Under the pieces are notes generated by a model that saw only the letters and a program-made list of their open reading frames with translations, had not been told where the DNA came from and made no database searches. From positions 62,001 through 126,000 of the forward strand of contig NZ_JAHLQJ010000010.1 of the NCBI RefSeq assembly GCF_018919145.1: 64,000 nucleotides of DNA, in the 5' to 3' direction. How positions within the stretch are numbered: the first letter of the stretch is position 1; every line of letters starts with the position of its first letter. Shown here one piece after another: positions 1 through 7,339 of the stretch. This DNA is from Paenibacillus brevis (lineage in GTDB: Bacteria > Bacillota > Bacilli > Paenibacillales > Paenibacillaceae). A program made the translations under genes and the position numbers.

Positions 1-21
1 AGGAAGGGAGGTTAAAAGAGT

Positions 22-195
22 ATGAAAACTAAGGACACCTTGAAGACATTATCCGAAACAACGTTGACAAATGCATTACGTTGGGCGAATAGACGTTTTT
101 CGTCCGAAGCACCTGTATCAAAAGAAGAGACGATCCTCTTGGAGAGAATCGTCATGGTATCAGCGGATTTGGTTGCAATGACCAACTTGGAATAG
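22..195 (+). CDS. Small hypothetical phage protein (57 aa)
   Basis: I do not recognise this product. A 57-residue ORF opens with ATG behind a very strong Shine-Dalgarno (AGGAAGGGAGG at bases 1-11) and closes with TAG. The protein begins MKTKDTLKTLSET and is a mixed-charge, probably helical polypeptide with no cysteines, no signal peptide and no membrane segment. It is convergent with the minus-strand small gene at 216-395. The ribosome site and its place in a phage early region are the reasons to call it; no function can be assigned. Confidence 0.5.
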   Translation: MKTKDTLKTLSETTLTNALRWANRRFSSEAPVSKEETILLERIVMVSADLVAMTNLE

Positions 196-215
196 CATCA
201 GTAACCCCTTTGAAC

Positions 216-395
216 TCACTGACGAATTTCGTTTTCGATGTCCGAAGAAATGCGCCTGTTGTTCGCAACAATGGCTTTTGAAGCGGCATTAATAATTTGA
301 TCTAAGTCATGTTCGCTTACTGAATCTAGTTTGTTCTTAAGATTTTTAGCCAATTCAGATTTAATCGATGATTCACTTAAACCAACTGTGTTCAA
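216..395 (-). CDS. Small hypothetical protein, minus strand, TTG start
   Basis: An unrecognised 59-residue protein read leftward. A longer in-frame start exists at 434, but the motif AGGAAGGAGG lies about 7 nt before a TTG at 395, so I place the start there; the nearer ATG at 399 is out of frame and meets a stop within nine codons. The product (NTVGLSESSIKSELAKN...) is helical and charged with no DNA-binding motif I can name. It is the only minus-strand gene in the phage module and diverges from the long plus-strand run starting at 500, so the promoter region for both probably lies in 400-495. Confidence 0.5.
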   Translation of the reverse strand: MNTVGLSESSIKSELAKNLKNKLDSVSEHDLDQIINAASKAIVANNRRISSDIENEIRQ

Positions 396-499
396 ACATA
401 AAACCTCCTTCCTCGAATTAGTCAGTCCAGACAACTACTCAATTCGACAGGGAGCGAGAAAATCCTATCCATAAATTCAGAGAGGACGGTGTACGGAAA

Positions 500-778
500 A
501 TGAAACCCGAAACAAAGATTCGCACACTCATGGCATTCTTCCTGTACCTGCAAGGGAAGTCAGAAGAAGCCGGGCGCACGAAAATATCTGATTGGGCGAA
601 ACGGCAATACAGGAAGTACCGGACGCTGCTGAGCATGATGCGCAAGCCGCTGGTAGATCGGCGGGACGATGTTGATCGGCTGGGGTTAACCTTCAGGTCG
701 CTTCAAGTGCGACAGCAATTGGGCATTACGTTTGAGGAGTATGTCAGACGGGTGAGGGCAGGGGCATGGCTTGCGTAA
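500..778 (+). CDS. Hypothetical phage early protein (92 aa)
   Basis: First gene of the long co-directional early run. The 92-residue product is strongly basic (many Arg/Lys, for example RQYRKYRTLLSMMRK), soluble, and has no recognised motif. The ATG follows a weak GAGAGGACGGTG ribosome site. Its last codons overlap the start of the next gene by 13 nt, which suggests translational coupling. A basic helical protein here could bind nucleic acid, but that is only inference from composition. Confidence 0.55.
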   Translation: MKPETKIRTLMAFFLYLQGKSEEAGRTKISDWAKRQYRKYRTLLSMMRKPLVDRRDDVDRLGLTFRSLQVRQQLGITFEEYVRRVRAGAWLA

Positions 779-1026
779 AGGTTGAGGACGGGATCGCTTA
801 TAACGGACTGGGTATGATGCTATACGACCCTGAGTTTCACCCGAATCATGGGGAGCGGTTTACAGAGGATGAGCTTTCATACCTCTGCAAGTTTTACAAG
901 CACGACGGCCGGCGGTCGATGTCCTTTGCACTTGGTAAGACGGAGAGAGTCGTGCAAAACAAGTATTGCGATCTCCTTAAAAAGGGCCTGGTCGATTACT
1001 ACAAGAGTTTGGACCATTATGTGTAG
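766..1026 (+). CDS. Hypothetical phage protein, possible Myb/HTH-like fold (86 aa)
   Basis: The ATG overlaps the end of the preceding gene by 13 nt, behind a G-rich ribosome site. The 86-residue product has an acidic N-terminal half and a C-terminal half (about residues 30-75: FTEDELSYLCKFY, then SMSFALGKTERVVQNK) whose helix-turn-helix-like spacing resembles small Myb/SANT-type DNA-binding modules in phage early genes. I cannot assign a named family. It precedes the MazF-like gene by about 30 nt in the same transcription direction. Confidence 0.55.
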   Translation: MACVKVEDGIAYNGLGMMLYDPEFHPNHGERFTEDELSYLCKFYKHDGRRSMSFALGKTERVVQNKYCDLLKKGLVDYYKSLDHYV

Positions 1027-1055
1027 GACGGCGTGAAGAAAGGAGAGTGAAGACC

Positions 1056-1451
1056 ATGGCGGATATCATGCCGAAGCGGGGCCAGATTTGGTGGGCTGAC
1101 ATGGGATATGGAGAGGGCAGTGAACAGTTTGGCGAGCGGCCTGTACTTATCATCCAGAACAACGTCGGCAACAAGTACAGCCCTACGGTAATTGTCGCAA
1201 CCATTACGGATGCCAAGAAACGGCCGTTGCCCACTCACGTGCGCATCATGAAGCGGCAGAAGTTGTACAAAGACTCGGTAGTGATGTTGGAACAGGTCCG
1301 GACAATTGATAAGTGCAGACTGAGAGGCGCGGTTGCTACTCTCACAGCGGAAGAAATGCGGCAGGTAGATTTAGCCTTGTCAATCAGCGTGGGACTGGTA
1401 CCAGTGGAGGGAGGTGAACAAGATGCCGGAAGAAATCAAAGCCAAAGTTGA
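1056..1451 (+). CDS. MazF/PemK-family toxin-like protein
   Basis: The 131-residue product has the N-terminal signature of the PemK/MazF fold (KRGQIWWADMG, then ERPVLIIQNN and PTVIVATIT). Known family members are ribosome-independent sequence-specific endoribonucleases acting on mRNA. I place the start at the ATG at 1056, with AGGAG 10 nt upstream; the in-frame GTG at 1047 is too close to that site. No MazE-type antitoxin precedes it. The following gene overlaps its 3' end by 29 nt and encodes a very acidic small protein, an arrangement compatible with a reversed toxin-antitoxin order. Solitary MazF-like genes also occur in phages, so toxicity is inference. Confidence 0.8.
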   Translation: MADIMPKRGQIWWADMGYGEGSEQFGERPVLIIQNNVGNKYSPTVIVATITDAKKRPLPTHVRIMKRQKLYKDSVVMLEQVRTIDKCRLRGAVATLTAEEMRQVDLALSISVGLVPVEGGEQDAGRNQSQS

Positions 1452-1629
1452 GGCTGTGCTGGAGAAGTTGGATAAACTCAGTGACGACATTAGCGATCGA
1501 ATCAATGATACTCATGCCATCCTCGAAGCCATGTCTCGTTTTGCACACACGGGGTTGGGTGATTTGATCGGTGATATGGAAGAAATCCGCGACGATCTGG
1601 AAGACCTTGAAGAGGCTGAAAATCAGTAG
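1423..1629 (+). CDS. Acidic small protein overlapping the MazF-like gene; candidate antitoxin
   Basis: The 68-residue product is highly acidic, with runs of Asp/Glu (EEIRDDLEDLEEAEN at the C-terminus) and heptad-like hydrophobics, so it is probably a helical or coiled-coil protein. GGAGGGAGG lies 9 nt before the ATG at 1423; the GTG at 1414 abuts the ribosome site and is rejected. It overlaps the MazF-like ORF by 29 nt, implying coupled translation. Small acidic helical partners are typical of type II antitoxins, but no known antitoxin DNA-binding domain is visible, so partner status is an inference. Confidence 0.6.
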   Translation: MPEEIKAKVEAVLEKLDKLSDDISDRINDTHAILEAMSRFAHTGLGDLIGDMEEIRDDLEDLEEAENQ

Positions 1630-1695
1630 CCTATTTATTTTTTTGCCAAAATCGGGTTTTCGGGCCCAAAAATCAAGCGAAAGCGAGGAAAAGCC

Positions 1696-1953
1696 ATGGA
1701 TGAACAGACCCTGAAATACATGGGCGAGAGGGTTGATAGGGCTCGGGAGATCAACAAAAAGATTACTGAACTAAGAAACTTCATCAAGTACAGCGAGGGT
1801 AAAGACGAGGTTGTGCTTGAAAGTAATGGTCGCGGAAGAGTCGATATTTCCTCCAGAAGATTCGAGAGGCTTTCTGCTAAAGCAAAAGCTGCTGTTCTGA
1901 ACGAGGTTGAGGAAGAAATCAAGCTGCTCGAGCAAGAGCTTGCTGAAATATAA
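1696..1953 (+). CDS. Hypothetical coiled-coil phage protein (85 aa)
   Basis: Unrecognised 85-residue soluble protein. It begins MDEQTLKYMGERVDRAREINKK and ends in an Glu/Leu-rich helix (EEIKLLEQELAEI), so two helical segments likely form a coiled coil around a short polar middle. AGCGAGGAAAAGCC precedes the ATG. The same AGCGAGGA motif is used before the next two genes, which marks them as one translational set leading into the recombination genes. Confidence 0.55.
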   Translation: MDEQTLKYMGERVDRAREINKKITELRNFIKYSEGKDEVVLESNGRGRVDISSRRFERLSAKAKAAVLNEVEEEIKLLEQELAEI

Positions 1954-2028
1954 AAAAGCCGCCCAGTGAGAGAGCGGTCAATAGAAAATAATCCACCATC
2001 AATATATCACGGAAAGCGAGGATCAACA

Positions 2029-2208
2029 ATGAAAGAGCTGCTCCAAAAGATTCAGGCATGTACCACAATGCCACAACTTGATTCATTGCGACTCGAATTG
2101 GTTCAGGCGGGCAAGGAAAGCGAAGAATCTTTCAGGACCTTGCAGCAAGCATTCATTAAAAAGAAAAACCAGCTACAGCGGGTTCCATTGAAAGACCGCA
2201 CTTGGTAA
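2029..2208 (+). CDS. Hypothetical phage protein (59 aa)
   Basis: Short helical protein of unknown function (MKELLQKIQACTTMPQLDSL...). The open frame extends upstream to 1966, but the ribosome site AAGCGAGGATCAACA directly precedes the ATG at 2029, so the shorter start is preferred. It sits 25 nt ahead of the SbcC-like gene and reads in the same direction. No motif is visible beyond a leucine-rich N-terminal half and a basic C-terminal tail. Confidence 0.5.
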   Translation: MKELLQKIQACTTMPQLDSLRLELVQAGKESEESFRTLQQAFIKKKNQLQRVPLKDRTW

Positions 2209-2233
2209 TTCAAAAAGAAAGCGAGGATAGCAA

Positions 2234-4237
2234 ATGGCGACTGAAATTAAACTCATTTCCTTGACATTCAATCTTTTCAAGGGGTTAACGAATTTCACGT
2301 TGGAAGCAGGTGGAGAGGACATTGATGTATATGGCCCGAACGCCGGCGGCAAGACGACCTTGTTTGATGGATTCAACTTCCTCTTGTTTCATAAGGACAG
2401 CCAAGATAAGGGGAAACCGGAGAAATGGATTAAAACTCTGGATTCTACTGGGGAGCCGATACACGGGGCTGAACATGAAGTGACTGGGGTTCTTGAGATT
2501 GACGGAAAGCGCCGGACTTTAAGGAAAGTGTTCTCAGAGAAATGGACCAAGAAGCGCGGGGCTACCAAGGCCGAATTTACCGGGCACAAAACGGACTATT
2601 ACATTGACGGTGCCCCTTACAGTGAGGGCGAATATAACGCCGAGATTGCAAAGATCATCTCTGAGGAGACGTTCAAACTTCTGACCAACCCTGCTTATTT
2701 TCCAGAGCATCTGGACTGGAAAAAGCGGCGCTCGTTGCTCCTTGAGGTCTGCGGTGACATCACTGACGATGAGGTAATCGCCAGCAATGAAGGCTTGGCA
2801 GAGCTTCCATCCTTGATGGAGGATCGAACTTTAGAGCGCCACCGGGACAAAATCAAATCCGACCAGGCAGCGGTCAACAGCAAGCTTAAGGATATACCGG
2901 TACGGATTTCGGAAGTCCAGCGCGGGATGCCTGATGTGTCTGGATCTGACGGAGACGCATTGCTGCAGGGGATTAAAACTCTCCGAGGGCAGATTCAAGA
3001 AAAGGAAGCAGAACTAACTAGGATTCAAAGCGGGGGAGAAGTTTCTGTAAAGACCAACGCACTTCGGGAAATCGAAGGCGAATTGCTCCAGATTAAGAAC
3101 AATCTCCAAGCCGCTACCCTTGAGAAATTAAGTACCAAGAGAAGAGCCTTGTCCAAGAAACAAGGTGAAGTTAATGAGATTGAGGATTCAATCAAACGGG
3201 CTCAGGGGCAAATAGATCGACTCCGTAATCAAATCAGCCAGAACGAGGCTGAGCGAGCTCGGCTACGGGAAGAGCGAGATAAGGTCAAGGCCATGGAATT
3301 TGTATATGACACTTCTGATTCCTGCCCATCCTGCGGACAACCTCTCCCTCCAGAAAAGGTTGAAGAGGCTCGGAATAAGGCAGAACGGCAATTCAACGAA
3401 AATAAATCCCGGACACTTGAACAGATTGTGACTCGTGGGAAAACAGAAAAATCGTTGGCCGAACAATGGGAAGCGGAGATTGATCGTATATCGAGCACGA
3501 TCGATGCAAAGCAAAGCTCCATTCATTCTCTAAACCTTGAAGTCAAAGAATTGGCTGCAATTGTTCAGCAAATGGAAGTTGATGTACCTGAAGCTTCAGC
3601 AAATCCGGAATACACGGCCAAACTTGAAGAAAAGGAAGCAATCGAGAGGAATATTCGTGAACTGCGATCCCAATCAGTCAGCGCTCTCGAGAGTGTCCGT
3701 TTGGAACTGGCGAAACTCAGAACTGACCTTGAGTCGGAAGAAAAGAAGTATGCCAGCATCGATCAAGTTCAAAAAGGTATGAGGCGAATAGAGGAATTGA
3801 AGGCGGAAGAAAGAGGACTTGCCAAACAGTACGAAGAGCTTGAGCGGCAACTTTACCTTACGGAAGAGTTCACTCGAATAAAGGTCCAGATGCTGGAATC
3901 AAAAATCAATTCAAAATTCAGAGATGTTCGCTTTCGGTTGTTCGAAACCCAGGTTAATGGAGCCCTGAACGAAACCTGCAAAATTCTGTATGGCCTGAAT
4001 CTTGTTCCATATGAAGACGGGCTGAACAGGGCGGCACAACTTAATGCTGGACTGGATATTATCAACACGCTTTCGGAGCATTACGGCATTGTTGCTCCAA
4101 TCTTCATCGATAACGCGGAAGCGGTAACCGACATCGCATACACGGCCGGCCAACAAATTCGATTGATCGTTAGCCGGGAAGATTCGCAGCTTCGAGTATC
4201 CAAAAAACAATCCATTGTACAGGAGGAATTATTTTGA
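2234..4237 (+). CDS. SbcC/Rad50-like AAA ATPase of phage recombination module
   Basis: A 667-residue SMC-type ATPase. Walker A (GPNAGGKTT) is at residues 34-42, a long coiled coil spans roughly 230-570, and a zinc-hook CPSCGQPLP interrupts it near residue 363. An acidic Walker-B-like segment (IFIDNAEAV) is near residue 625. Rad50/SbcC relatives process DNA ends with a nuclease partner; here the next two genes are a RecT-like annealing protein and an MBL-fold hydrolase, so end resection for phage recombination is the likely role. The C-terminus is QEELF, a possible clamp-binding peptide, although those codons also form the AGGAGG ribosome site of the next gene. It overlaps that gene by 4 nt. 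Confidence 0.88.
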   Translation: MATEIKLISLTFNLFKGLTNFTLEAGGEDIDVYGPNAGGKTTLFDGFNFLLFHKDSQDKGKPEKWIKTLDSTGEPIHGAEHEVTGVLEIDGKRRTLRKVFSEKWTKKRGATKAEFTGHKTDYYIDGAPYSEGEYNAEIAKIISEETFKLLTNPAYFPEHLDWKKRRSLLLEVCGDITDDEVIASNEGLAELPSLMEDRTLERHRDKIKSDQAAVNSKLKDIPVRISEVQRGMPDVSGSDGDALLQGIKTLRGQIQEKEAELTRIQSGGEVSVKTNALREIEGELLQIKNNLQAATLEKLSTKRRALSKKQGEVNEIEDSIKRAQGQIDRLRNQISQNEAERARLREERDKVKAMEFVYDTSDSCPSCGQPLPPEKVEEARNKAERQFNENKSRTLEQIVTRGKTEKSLAEQWEAEIDRISSTIDAKQSSIHSLNLEVKELAAIVQQMEVDVPEASANPEYTAKLEEKEAIERNIRELRSQSVSALESVRLELAKLRTDLESEEKKYASIDQVQKGMRRIEELKAEERGLAKQYEELERQLYLTEEFTRIKVQMLESKINSKFRDVRFRLFETQVNGALNETCKILYGLNLVPYEDGLNRAAQLNAGLDIINTLSEHYGIVAPIFIDNAEAVTDIAYTAGQQIRLIVSREDSQLRVSKKQSIVQEELF

Positions 4238-5364
4238 GTAATCAAATCTATTCGACTGGCCTAACCAAGGTCAATGATACCTTTCTCCCTATGATAGAAA
4301 ATCAACTAGTCAGTAACGGTATTAACATGGACCAATATTCGAAGCAGTGCGTTATGAATGCTCTCTCTTCGATTAATGCCGCGCTTGAAGCGAAGGGGAT
4401 CACGTTCAGCTCTCCAGATCTGGACAAGAACAATGTGACAACGATATTGCTCAACGTAGCAGCCTTGAAGCTTAATGCTGCTGCGAGTCCAAGAGAAGTC
4501 TATTTCCAAATTCGCAACGTGAAAGTGAAGAGTGAAGGGAAAGACGTATGGAAAAAGCAAGTTGAGATGGGGATTGAGGGGGATGGGAACGACGCCATTC
4601 TTGCCCGGTTTGGTCGCAATGTTGCTCAAGTTAGACCGTACTGGCTTGTTCGTGAAGGCGATGAGTTCGAATATCCAACTTTTAACGGGCTGGAAATGAC
4701 TCCGCCTAAATGGACCCCAAAGGGCAAGGGAGAAGTTATTCGGGTAGTCTACCCTATCATTTTCACAGATGATAGCATCCAATACTTCATTTCTGAGCGA
4801 GAGGATGTCTCGAAGAATCTTGTTGCTCATATCCAAAACAACATGATGAATGAAACGTTCGGGATTCTTCCGAGTGGCAAAACTCGCTACGATGCTAATC
4901 CAGAACAGTTGAAAAAGATCGCCGAAAAGAAATCCGAAATTCTTAAAAAAGCTTCAGGTTTAGGTTTGGATGCCTTGGACGATCCGGAATTGCAGCAATG
5001 GATTAGCCCGGCCTGGTTTGAATATCACAGCCGAGAGTCTATGATCATCCGGAAAATGCGTAATAACGCAGTCAAGAAGATCCCTAAAGAGTTCAGCAAT
5101 GCTTTTGTGGAGTTAGTTCATGATCGTGCTTCTGATGGAGAATATTCGTCGGTTCGGGAGGAGATCGCTGAACGTGCAAACAGGGAACCGATTGATATCA
5201 CTCCCGAGCCTGAGGCTACTCGTACACCAGAAGAGAATCCGACACAGTCCGCTGATCCTGAAAGCAACCAAACAACAGATGTTAAGCGAGATCCTGTGCA
5301 GAAGTCGTCGGTTACGGAGAAGACCAAGAAGGGGGAAACACCTCCAGCGGATGATGATTTCTGA
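4234..5364 (+). CDS. RecT-like single-strand annealing protein
   Basis: A 376-residue protein starting with TTG, its ribosome site AGGAGG embedded in the last codons of the ATPase gene. The pattern VREGDEFEYPTFNG (about residues 145-158) followed by a beta-hairpin-like VIRVVYPIIF, and a later WFEYHSRESMIIRKMRNNA segment, matches the layout of the RecT annealing core (DEFE motif, then ExMxxKTxxRR-like helix). RecT proteins pair complementary single strands after exonuclease resection. The last 90 residues are low-complexity, rich in Pro, Thr and Glu, ending ADDDF, which resembles an SSB acidic tip. Family assignment rests on motif layout, not overall identity. Confidence 0.65.
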   Translation: MSNQIYSTGLTKVNDTFLPMIENQLVSNGINMDQYSKQCVMNALSSINAALEAKGITFSSPDLDKNNVTTILLNVAALKLNAAASPREVYFQIRNVKVKSEGKDVWKKQVEMGIEGDGNDAILARFGRNVAQVRPYWLVREGDEFEYPTFNGLEMTPPKWTPKGKGEVIRVVYPIIFTDDSIQYFISEREDVSKNLVAHIQNNMMNETFGILPSGKTRYDANPEQLKKIAEKKSEILKKASGLGLDALDDPELQQWISPAWFEYHSRESMIIRKMRNNAVKKIPKEFSNAFVELVHDRASDGEYSSVREEIAERANREPIDITPEPEATRTPEENPTQSADPESNQTTDVKRDPVQKSSVTEKTKKGETPPADDDF

Positions 5365-6089
5365 TGATCGACATCAAGCCATTAGGCTCCAGCAGCGCGG
5401 GCAATGCCTATCGAATAACGGATGGTCATACCCCGCTCCTGCTGGAGTGTGGACTACGATTTAAGGACCTACAGCACAGACTTAATTATCAAATATCCAG
5501 CATGGCCGGATGCCTCTTAACTCATAACCACCAAGACCATTGCAAGTCCGCTCTGGATATGATGCAATCTGGAGTCGACGTTTACGCCTCAACAGGGACG
5601 CTGGCTGCTGCAGGATTGAGCGGGCACCGCGCTATACCAATTCAAGCCCGCAATCAATTCACGGTCGGAACTTGGACGGTGTTGCCCTTCGAGGTTGAAC
5701 ACGATGTCGATGAACCCCTTGGATTCCTTTTAGCTAATAGATCCGGAGAAAAACTACTGTTTGCGACTGATACTTACTACATTCGATATAAATTTTCCGG
5801 GCTCACGCATTTGCTGATCGAATGTAATTACAGCGAAGGAGTCGTTGAAAGAAACATCTTGGAAACCAAAGATGAAAATGTTAGACGGGACCTAATCATG
5901 CGCCGGAAGCGACTTCGCCGATCCCATTTCAGCTTAGAAAATATGATTGAGTTTTTACGAGAGAGCGACATGAGCCGGGTTAAAGAAATATGGCTGATTC
6001 ACTTGTCGGATTCGAATAGCGACGCCGAACTATTCAAACGAGAAATTCAAGCCTTAACTGGCTGCCCGGTCTATGTAGCTGACCGCTAA
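5364..6089 (+). CDS. MBL-fold metallo-hydrolase (YycJ-like, putative nuclease)
   Basis: A 241-residue metallo-beta-lactamase-fold protein. The metal motif THNHQDH is at residues 53-59, a further His follows in the VEHDVDEP segment, and FATDTYY supplies the bridging Asp. A C-terminal LIHLSDSNSD segment completes the fold. The start ATG overlaps the previous stop (TGATG). Relatives next to phage SbcC-like and RecT-like genes are thought to be DNA exonucleases; here it forms the third gene of that recombination cassette. The nuclease role is inferred from context, the fold from the motifs. Confidence 0.82.
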   Translation: MIDIKPLGSSSAGNAYRITDGHTPLLLECGLRFKDLQHRLNYQISSMAGCLLTHNHQDHCKSALDMMQSGVDVYASTGTLAAAGLSGHRAIPIQARNQFTVGTWTVLPFEVEHDVDEPLGFLLANRSGEKLLFATDTYYIRYKFSGLTHLLIECNYSEGVVERNILETKDENVRRDLIMRRKRLRRSHFSLENMIEFLRESDMSRVKEIWLIHLSDSNSDAELFKREIQALTGCPVYVADR

Positions 6090-6113
6090 TCAAACCTTAG
6101 GAGGACTTATCCA

Positions 6114-6386
6114 ATGAAAAATAATAACCGCTTTGCCAATAAGAAAGACGCACTGACCGCATCGATTCAATCAGGCGCTGCTAATGACTTTGCATTATTC
6201 AAATCTCGTCGTCAGTTCAAACGGACCGTTTCCGAAAAGAAGGCATACAAGCCCGGCAACATCGGGCCGTCAGTGATCGCCACAGCCATCAAAAACGCAT
6301 ATGGTAGCATCCTCTCTCGCCATGAGCGCAAGCAAATCGCCAAGAGCACAGGCCAGCCGGTTCAAAAATTCTACTCACAAGGGTGA
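6114..6386 (+). CDS. Hypothetical basic phage protein (90 aa)
   Basis: Unrecognised, strongly basic 90-residue protein (MKNNNRFANKKDALTASIQ, later KSRRQFKRTVSEKK). It has no cysteines or membrane segment. TAGGAGGACTTATCCA precedes the ATG, an excellent ribosome site. It ends 6 nt before the start of the DUF6906-like gene. The charge suggests nucleic-acid contact but nothing more specific can be read. Confidence 0.6.
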   Translation: MKNNNRFANKKDALTASIQSGAANDFALFKSRRQFKRTVSEKKAYKPGNIGPSVIATAIKNAYGSILSRHERKQIAKSTGQPVQKFYSQG

Positions 6387-6391
6387 CCATC

Positions 6392-6544
6392 ATGAAGAAC
6401 GGAAAGAACCCCACCCGACGTCAACTGAAGGTATTAGCCAAGCATGTTGCAACACCTTCTGATTGGCTGATAAGTAAGCAAGAGCCCGATCGCTGGCATT
6501 TAGTCCATCGATTCAAAGGTGATTATAAACTCATTTTCCTGTAG
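6392..6544 (+). CDS. DUF6906-like small protein (50 aa)
   Basis: A 50-residue ORF starting ATG and ending TAG. The opening MKNGKNPTRRQ, then a SDWLI segment and a WHLVHRF strand near the C-terminus, match my memory of the small phage family DUF6906, whose function is unknown. The start lies just downstream of the previous stop. It is followed after a few bases by GTAGGAGGTCTT, the ribosome site of the next small gene, so the three short genes form one translational string. Confidence 0.7.
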   Translation: MKNGKNPTRRQLKVLAKHVATPSDWLISKQEPDRWHLVHRFKGDYKLIFL

Positions 6545-6556
6545 GAGGTCTTATAA

Positions 6557-6715
6557 ATGTCCAATTATCATTTTCGCAAGCTTTTGAACGAGGTCAACAA
6601 AGACCGGCAGCACCGCATCAAGCAGCTGACACACCAGTCACGGTACGGGAACTTGTCCGAGGATGATGCCAAGGCAGTCGCTCAAGCGTTGCTCACGATT
6701 GGAGGAGGGGCGTAA
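6557..6715 (+). CDS. Small hypothetical phage protein (52 aa)
   Basis: A 52-residue ORF with TAGGAGGTC spaced 6-7 nt before its ATG. Its stop TAA overlaps the ATG of the next gene (TAATG). The protein (MSNYHFRKLLNEVNKD..., ending LLTIGGGA) is basic and helical; the segment HRIKQLTHQSRYGNLSEDDA suggests a compact helical domain. No family is recognised. Confidence 0.6.
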   Translation: MSNYHFRKLLNEVNKDRQHRIKQLTHQSRYGNLSEDDAKAVAQALLTIGGGA

Positions 6716-7323
6716 TGGCAAAGGTGTTGATTCTCAGGGGACGTGCTGGAACTTGGTATGAGCATAGCGTGGCTTCACTGCATGAGTTCTCTCATTTTGA
6801 AGATTGCGTCTACATTGTAAAAGTCGGGACTGGGATCGTCGGCTGGGAAGTGCGAGAAGAGGATGGTCTCCTCATCTACACCGAAGCCGAATACAACGAG
6901 GTTGTCCAGCAGCGGGATAAGATGATCGACGATCTGGAACGGCACGCGCAGACCATTGTTGATCTGCAAAACGAGAAGTTGAAGATTCGGGAGAAAGTGT
7001 TGATTCCGTCAGACGTGGCAGCAGGGATTGAAGACTGCTTTAAAAAGTGGGCTGGTGTGCCGGGATCAGAGAGGCATTTCCTCGATGTAGATCAGTTTAG
7101 CGACATTAGCCACGTAGGGTCAATGCTGAAAAGGTTTGCATATAGTCGTCCTATGGATTACATGTCAGCCATAGTCAATGGCTACACCGTCGAGCAATCG
7201 CCAGAGGAGCGGCTGAACAACGAGATTGAAGGAATCATTCTCGATTGGCACGAAGCACCAAGCGGGGAAGTGTCTGTGCTTACTAAAAGAATCGTGGATC
7301 ATCTGAAATCAATACAAACCTGA
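6715..7323 (+). CDS. Hypothetical phage protein (202 aa)
   Basis: Unrecognised 202-residue soluble protein. Residues 1-60 look like a small beta-rich domain (VLILRGRAGTWYEHS, IVGWEVREEDG), residues 61-95 form a likely coiled coil (VVQQRDKMIDDLERHAQT), and the C-terminal half is acidic and helical. The ATG overlaps the previous stop. It ends 16 nt before the replication initiator gene and so is probably co-expressed with the replication genes. Confidence 0.6.
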   Translation: MAKVLILRGRAGTWYEHSVASLHEFSHFEDCVYIVKVGTGIVGWEVREEDGLLIYTEAEYNEVVQQRDKMIDDLERHAQTIVDLQNEKLKIREKVLIPSDVAAGIEDCFKKWAGVPGSERHFLDVDQFSDISHVGSMLKRFAYSRPMDYMSAIVNGYTVEQSPEERLNNEIEGIILDWHEAPSGEVSVLTKRIVDHLKSIQT

Positions 7324-7339
7324 ACGTTGGTGAGGTGGT

